A stretch of 7,941 nucleotides of DNA from an uncultured Panacagrimonas sp. (lineage in GTDB: Bacteria > Pseudomonadota > Gammaproteobacteria > Nevskiales > Nevskiaceae), in NCBI GenBank assembly GCA_946481265.1, contig CAMLNE010000202.1, forward strand, positions 1-7,941. Reading direction: 5' to 3'. Shown here piece by piece: positions 5,265-7,941 of the stretch. Positions within the stretch are counted from its first letter, which is position 1; each line of letters begins with the position of its first letter. The position numbers were made by a program, and so were the translations under genes. A model generated the notes under the pieces. The model searched no databases and was not told where the DNA came from. It saw nothing but the letters and a program-made list of their open reading frames with translations.

Positions 5265-5708
5265 GTGGAATCCAACGAACTGCGCAACGCCGGGCTCAAG
5301 GTCACCTTGCCCCGACTCAAGATCCTGCAAATCCTGGAGAAGAGCGCCACCCGGCACCTGTCTGCAGAAGACATTTACAAGGAACTGATCCAGCACGATG
5401 AAGATATCGGGCTGGCCACGGTCTACCGGGTCCTGACCCAGTTCGAGCAGGCCAGCCTGGTCAAGCGTCACCATTTCGAGGATGGCCACGCGGTTTTCGA
5501 ACTGGATCGCGGCGAACACCACGATCACATGGTGGACATCGAATCGGGCAAGGTCGTCGAGTTCATCAGCGACGAAATCGAGCTTCTTCAGCACCAGATC
5601 GCCGAGAAGCACGGTTACGACATCGTCGGGCACAGCCTGGTGCTGTACGTCAGACCGCACGGCAAGGCGGCCGCCTCCCGGCGGGGCTCGATCGGCGCGA
5701 AGCTCTGA
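5265..5708 (+). CDS. fur: Ferric uptake regulator Fur, cysteine-free
   Basis: Fur is a dimeric cytoplasmic repressor that binds DNA when loaded with Fe(II) and controls iron uptake and storage. The 147-residue protein has the winged-helix domain (1-82; VTLPRLKILQIL at 13-24, ATVYRVLTQFEQASLV at 51-66) and the metal/dimer domain with HHDHMVDIESGKVVEF (85-100). Metal ligands matching the two sites described for Pseudomonas aeruginosa Fur are present: His31, Glu79, His88 and Glu99 for one, and His85, Asp87, Glu106 and His123 for the other. The CxxC zinc cysteines of E. coli Fur (Cys92, Cys95) are replaced by Asp91 and Ser94, and the chain has no cysteine at all. The start is GTG at 5265, with GAAGG 7 nt upstream. 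It is divergent from bamE and convergent with dapE. Zur and PerR are less likely given the neighbourhood and this ligand set. Confidence 0.94.
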   Translation: MESNELRNAGLKVTLPRLKILQILEKSATRHLSAEDIYKELIQHDEDIGLATVYRVLTQFEQASLVKRHHFEDGHAVFELDRGEHHDHMVDIESGKVVEFISDEIELLQHQIAEKHGYDIVGHSLVLYVRPHGKAAASRRGSIGAKL

Positions 5709-5728
5709 GGAGGCACGGGCCGGCAGGG

Positions 5729-5758
5729 GCCGGGCGTCCGGCGCGGGCTGCTCAGCCC
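5729..5758. terminator. GC-rich hairpins between convergent fur and dapE
   Basis: Two short stems lie side by side: GCCGG/CCGGC (5729-5742, loop GCGT) and GGGCT/AGCCC (5745-5758, loop GCTC). The second covers the dapE stop codon. Both lie in the 43-bp gap and edge where the two converging transcripts must end. Neither is followed by a T-run, so intrinsic termination is doubtful. Confidence 0.3.
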
Positions 5759-6906
5759 CTGCTTATCGCGAGGTGACGCAGGGCGGCCTCGTAGATCCGC
5801 GACAGGGGTTCGAGGTCGGCCACGCGCACGTGCTCGTCGACCCTGTGGATGCTGTCGTTGATCGGCCCGACTTCGATCACCTCGGCGCCCCAGGGCGCCA
5901 GGAAGCGCGCATCGGAGGTGCCGCCGCCGGTGAACAGTTCCGGCTCGGCGATGCCGGTGACCTCTGCGATGGCGGCGCGCATCGAATCGATCAGCCGGCC
6001 GGAGCGGGTGAGGAAGGGCTGACCGGTGTGCCACCAGTCCGCCTCGTAGCGCGGGCACCAGCGGTCCAGCACGGCATGGGTGCGCGCCTTGAGATCCTCG
6101 GCCTTCGATTCGGTTGAGTAACGGAAGTTGAAGATGGCTTCGGCCGTGCCCGGAATCACGTTGCCCGCGCCGGTGCCGGCGTGGACATTCGAGACCTGGA
6201 ACGAGGTGGGCGGAAAGTACGCGTTGCCCGCGTCCCAGCGCGTCGCGACCAGTTCGGCCAGCGCGGGTGCCAGCCGGTGGATCGGGTTGTCGCCCTTGTG
6301 CGGATAGGCCACGTGTCCCTGCTTGCCGAGCACCTTCAGGTTGCATCCAAGCGAGCCACGTCGCCCGACCACGATGCGATCACCGAGTCGCTCGCTGGAA
6401 GAGGCCTCGCCGACCACCGCGTAGTCGGGCACCACGCCACGCGCCTGCAGAACGCGCACCGCGTGCTGGGTGCCGTGCGTGGCCATGCCCTCCTCGTCGC
6501 TGGTGATCAGAAAGGCGAGGGTTCCCGGGAAATCGCCTGCCGCGAGCAGGCGCTCGACCGCGCACACCATCGCGGCGAGCCCCGATTTCATGTCAGCCGC
6601 GCCGCGGCCGTAGAGGATGCCGTCGCGCACCTCGGGCTGGAACGGATCGGAGTGCCATTGATCCAGCGGGCCGGCGGGCACCACGTCGGTGTGACCGGCC
6701 AGGATCGTCAGCGGGCGCCCGTTGCCGCGCGTGGCCCACAGGTTGGTCACGCCGCCGGCGTCGATGTACTCGATCCGGAAGCCCAGCGGCTGCAGGCGCG
6801 ACGCGATGATCTGGCAGCAGCCGGCATCGTCCGGCGTGTTGGACCGTTGCGCCACCAGTGCGCGGGTGAGGTCCAGGACCGGTTGCGGATCGGCGTTCAC
6901 GCTCAC
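5752..6906 (-). CDS. dapE: Succinyl-diaminopimelate desuccinylase DapE
   Basis: DapE is a two-zinc M20-family hydrolase that splits N-succinyl-LL-2,6-diaminopimelate into succinate and LL-diaminopimelate, a step of lysine and peptidoglycan-precursor synthesis. The 384-residue protein is near the usual length of about 375. Metal and catalytic residues are visible in order: His72 and Asp74 in GHTDVVP, bridging Asp105 in GRGAADMKSG, catalytic Glu138 and ligand Glu139 in TSDEEG, Glu167 in VVGEASS, and His354 in NDSIHRVDEHV. The small lid/dimer domain is marked by GRRGSLGCNLKVLGKQGHVAYPH. The GTG start at 6906 has a good AGGGGAG Shine-Dalgarno sequence; a second GTG two codons on is possible. It begins 10 nt after the dapD stop, so the two are surely one transcript. 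The usual GEPS/T motif reads GEASS, a small change. Confidence 0.96.
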   Translation of the reverse strand: MSVNADPQPVLDLTRALVAQRSNTPDDAGCCQIIASRLQPLGFRIEYIDAGGVTNLWATRGNGRPLTILAGHTDVVPAGPLDQWHSDPFQPEVRDGILYGRGAADMKSGLAAMVCAVERLLAAGDFPGTLAFLITSDEEGMATHGTQHAVRVLQARGVVPDYAVVGEASSSERLGDRIVVGRRGSLGCNLKVLGKQGHVAYPHKGDNPIHRLAPALAELVATRWDAGNAYFPPTSFQVSNVHAGTGAGNVIPGTAEAIFNFRYSTESKAEDLKARTHAVLDRWCPRYEADWWHTGQPFLTRSGRLIDSMRAAIAEVTGIAEPELFTGGGTSDARFLAPWGAEVIEVGPINDSIHRVDEHVRVADLEPLSRIYEAALRHLAISRG

Positions 6907-6916
6907 CCGGCTCCCC

Positions 6917-7732
6917 TCAGATATCGCGCAGCAGCTCGTTGATCCCCACCTTGCCGCGCGTCTTTTCGTCCACGCGCTTCACGATCACGGCGCAATTGAG
7001 GCTGTAGCGGCCGCCGTCCTTGGGCAGTGAGCCGGCGACCACGACGCTGTAGGCCGGAATGCGCCCGTACGAGATCTTCCCGGACTCGCGGTCGTAGATC
7101 GGCGTGGACTGGCCGATGAACACGCCCATCGAGATCACCGAACCCTTCTCGACGACGACGCCCTCGACCACTTCCGAACGGGCGCCGATGAAGCAGTCGT
7201 CCTCGATCACGACCGGGCCGGCCTGGATCGGCTCCAGCACGCCGCCGATGCCGACGCCGCCGGACAGGTGCACGTTCGTGCCGATCTGCGCGCAGGAGCC
7301 CACGGTGGCCCAGGTGTCGACCATGGTGCCGCTGCCCACATAGGCGCCGATATTCACGTAGCTCGGCATGAGGACCGCGCCGGGGGCGATGTAGGCGCCC
7401 TTGCGTACCGCCGCTGGCGGAACGATGCGCGCGTTCTGCTGTGCATAGCGCTCGGCGGTCCATCCGTCGAACTTGAGTGGCACCTTGTCCCAGCCGCCGA
7501 GCTGGCCCATGGCGATCGGGATGTTGTCGTGGAGGCGAAAATAGAGCAGCACCGCCTTCTTCAGCCACTGGTTCACCGTCCAGCCATCGGCAGTGGGCTC
7601 GGCCACGCGTGCCTGGCCGCGGTCGAGCAGCTCGATGGCGGCGTGTACGGCGGCGCGCACATGCGAGTCGTCGCGGTCGAGATTGGCGCGGTTTTCCCAC
7701 GCGCGGTCCAGGATGCTTTGCAGTTCGTTCAT
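6917..7732 (-). CDS. dapD: Tetrahydrodipicolinate N-succinyltransferase DapD
   Basis: DapD transfers succinyl from succinyl-CoA to tetrahydrodipicolinate, entering the succinylase branch of lysine/diaminopimelate synthesis; its product is then transaminated and given to DapE. The 271-residue protein is close to the E. coli enzyme. It has an N-terminal helical domain (about 1-100), a left-handed beta-helix of hexapeptide repeats (about 102-235; [17 protein letters not shown] at 135-151, [14 protein letters not shown] at 156-169), and a C-terminal strand region ending [12 protein letters not shown]. Asp139 and Glu188 occupy the active-site positions known in the family. It acts as a cytoplasmic trimer. 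The ATG at 7732 fits the family N-terminus, but no Shine-Dalgarno sequence precedes it; two small hairpins do. It lies between glnD and dapE on the same strand. Confidence 0.97.
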   Translation of the reverse strand: MNELQSILDRAWENRANLDRDDSHVRAAVHAAIELLDRGQARVAEPTADGWTVNQWLKKAVLLYFRLHDNIPIAMGQLGGWDKVPLKFDGWTAERYAQQNARIVPPAAVRKGAYIAPGAVLMPSYVNIGAYVGSGTMVDTWATVGSCAQIGTNVHLSGGVGIGGVLEPIQAGPVVIEDDCFIGARSEVVEGVVVEKGSVISMGVFIGQSTPIYDRESGKISYGRIPAYSVVVAGSLPKDGGRYSLNCAVIVKRVDEKTRGKVGINELLRDI

Positions 7733-7760
7733 GTCGGGATCGACGGGGCATCGAAGCCCC
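7733..7760 (-). repeat. Two adjacent hairpins directly before the dapD start
   Basis: On the minus-strand transcript GGGGC/GCCCC (7760-7745, 6-nt loop) is followed without gap by GTCG/CGAC (7744-7733, 4-nt loop), and then by the dapD ATG. The stack fills the place where a ribosome-binding site would be. It may influence dapD translation or end part of the glnD transcript; there is no T-run. Confidence 0.4.
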
Positions 7761-7776
7761 GGTTGGAGGGAGGGAA

Positions 7777-7941
7777 TCAGGCGTCGCTGCGGTCCAGGGT
7801 CCGGGTCAGCACCTCGCGCAGTTCCTCGAGCGTGCTTTCGTCGGCGATCGGACGATGATCCGGGCCGGTGAGGAAGAACACGTCCTCGGCGCGTTCGCCG
7901 ATGGTGCCGAGCTTGGCGCCGTCGAGCAGGATGCCGCGCTT
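7777..7941 (-). CDS. glnD: GlnD, bifunctional uridylyltransferase/uridylyl-removing enzyme, C-terminal end (partial)
   Basis: The last 54 residues of a protein entering from the right edge end at TGA (7779-7777). The sequence [21 protein letters not shown] (8-28) followed by a leucine-rich helix ([13 protein letters not shown], 38-50) fits the second ACT domain that closes GlnD, the part that senses glutamine. GlnD adds UMP to or removes it from PII signalling proteins according to nitrogen status. ACT domains also end other proteins, so the call rests on the [10 protein letters not shown] signature and on glnD commonly lying beside dapD in Gammaproteobacteria. The gap to dapD is 44 bp with no clear terminator, so read-through is possible. 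Confidence 0.85.
   Translation of the reverse strand, partial: KRGILLDGAKLGTIGERAEDVFFLTGPDHRPIADESTLEELREVLTRTLDRSDA

Noticed and set aside
5615..6346. Alternative minus-strand frame across fur and dapE
   Set aside because: It overlaps dapE in another frame and fur in antisense, and both are strongly supported by catalytic and metal-binding residues.

Overview
This 7.9-kb window is GC-rich chromosomal DNA from a gammaproteobacterium. I infer a lineage near the Xanthomonadales. The grounds are a Fur protein without its zinc-binding cysteines, a glnD-dapD-dapE block, a bamE/fur divergent pair and a tmRNA tag of the ANDxNYALAA type. Nearly everything is core housekeeping. I see no insertion sequence, integrase, phage gene or CRISPR array, and no intact new system. 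The most unusual items are inside otherwise ordinary genes.

Layout. Positions 1-831 (minus strand) hold the N-terminal part of a PP2C-type Ser/Thr phosphatase, which runs off the left edge, and a small SRPBCC-fold protein. Positions 832-1112 hold no gene I can support, only one strong hairpin. Positions 1113-2056 (minus) are the trans-translation module: smpB, then the tmRNA gene ssrA, then a textbook intrinsic terminator. Positions 2122-4787 (plus) are a tight three-gene run: glucokinase (glk), a LeuT-fold (NSS/SNF) transporter, and rnfH. Positions 4762-5202 (minus) are bamE, whose 3' end overlaps that of rnfH. Positions 5265-5708 (plus) are fur, sharing a short divergent promoter region with bamE. 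Positions 5752-7941 (minus) are dapE, dapD and the last 54 codons of glnD, read in the order glnD-dapD-dapE.

How the genes work together. SmpB and tmRNA rescue stalled ribosomes as one ribonucleoprotein. DapD and DapE perform two steps of the succinylase branch of diaminopimelate/lysine synthesis and are probably co-transcribed; GlnD next to them is the nitrogen-status uridylyltransferase. BamE is a lipoprotein of the outer-membrane protein assembly complex. Fur is the iron/metal-responsive repressor. In E. coli and many relatives, smpB is divergent from ratA-rnfH, with bamE following. Here glk and the transporter occupy the place where ratA would be expected.

Points most worth a second look: the transporter appears to lack both side-chain hydroxyls of the conserved Na2 sodium site and has a changed TM1 signature; Fur has no cysteine at all; the tmRNA tag is ANDANYALAA; smpB and glk start close behind -10-like boxes without Shine-Dalgarno sequences; a GATAA/TTATC dyad lies over the bamE/fur promoters; and the dapD start codon directly follows two stacked potential hairpins.
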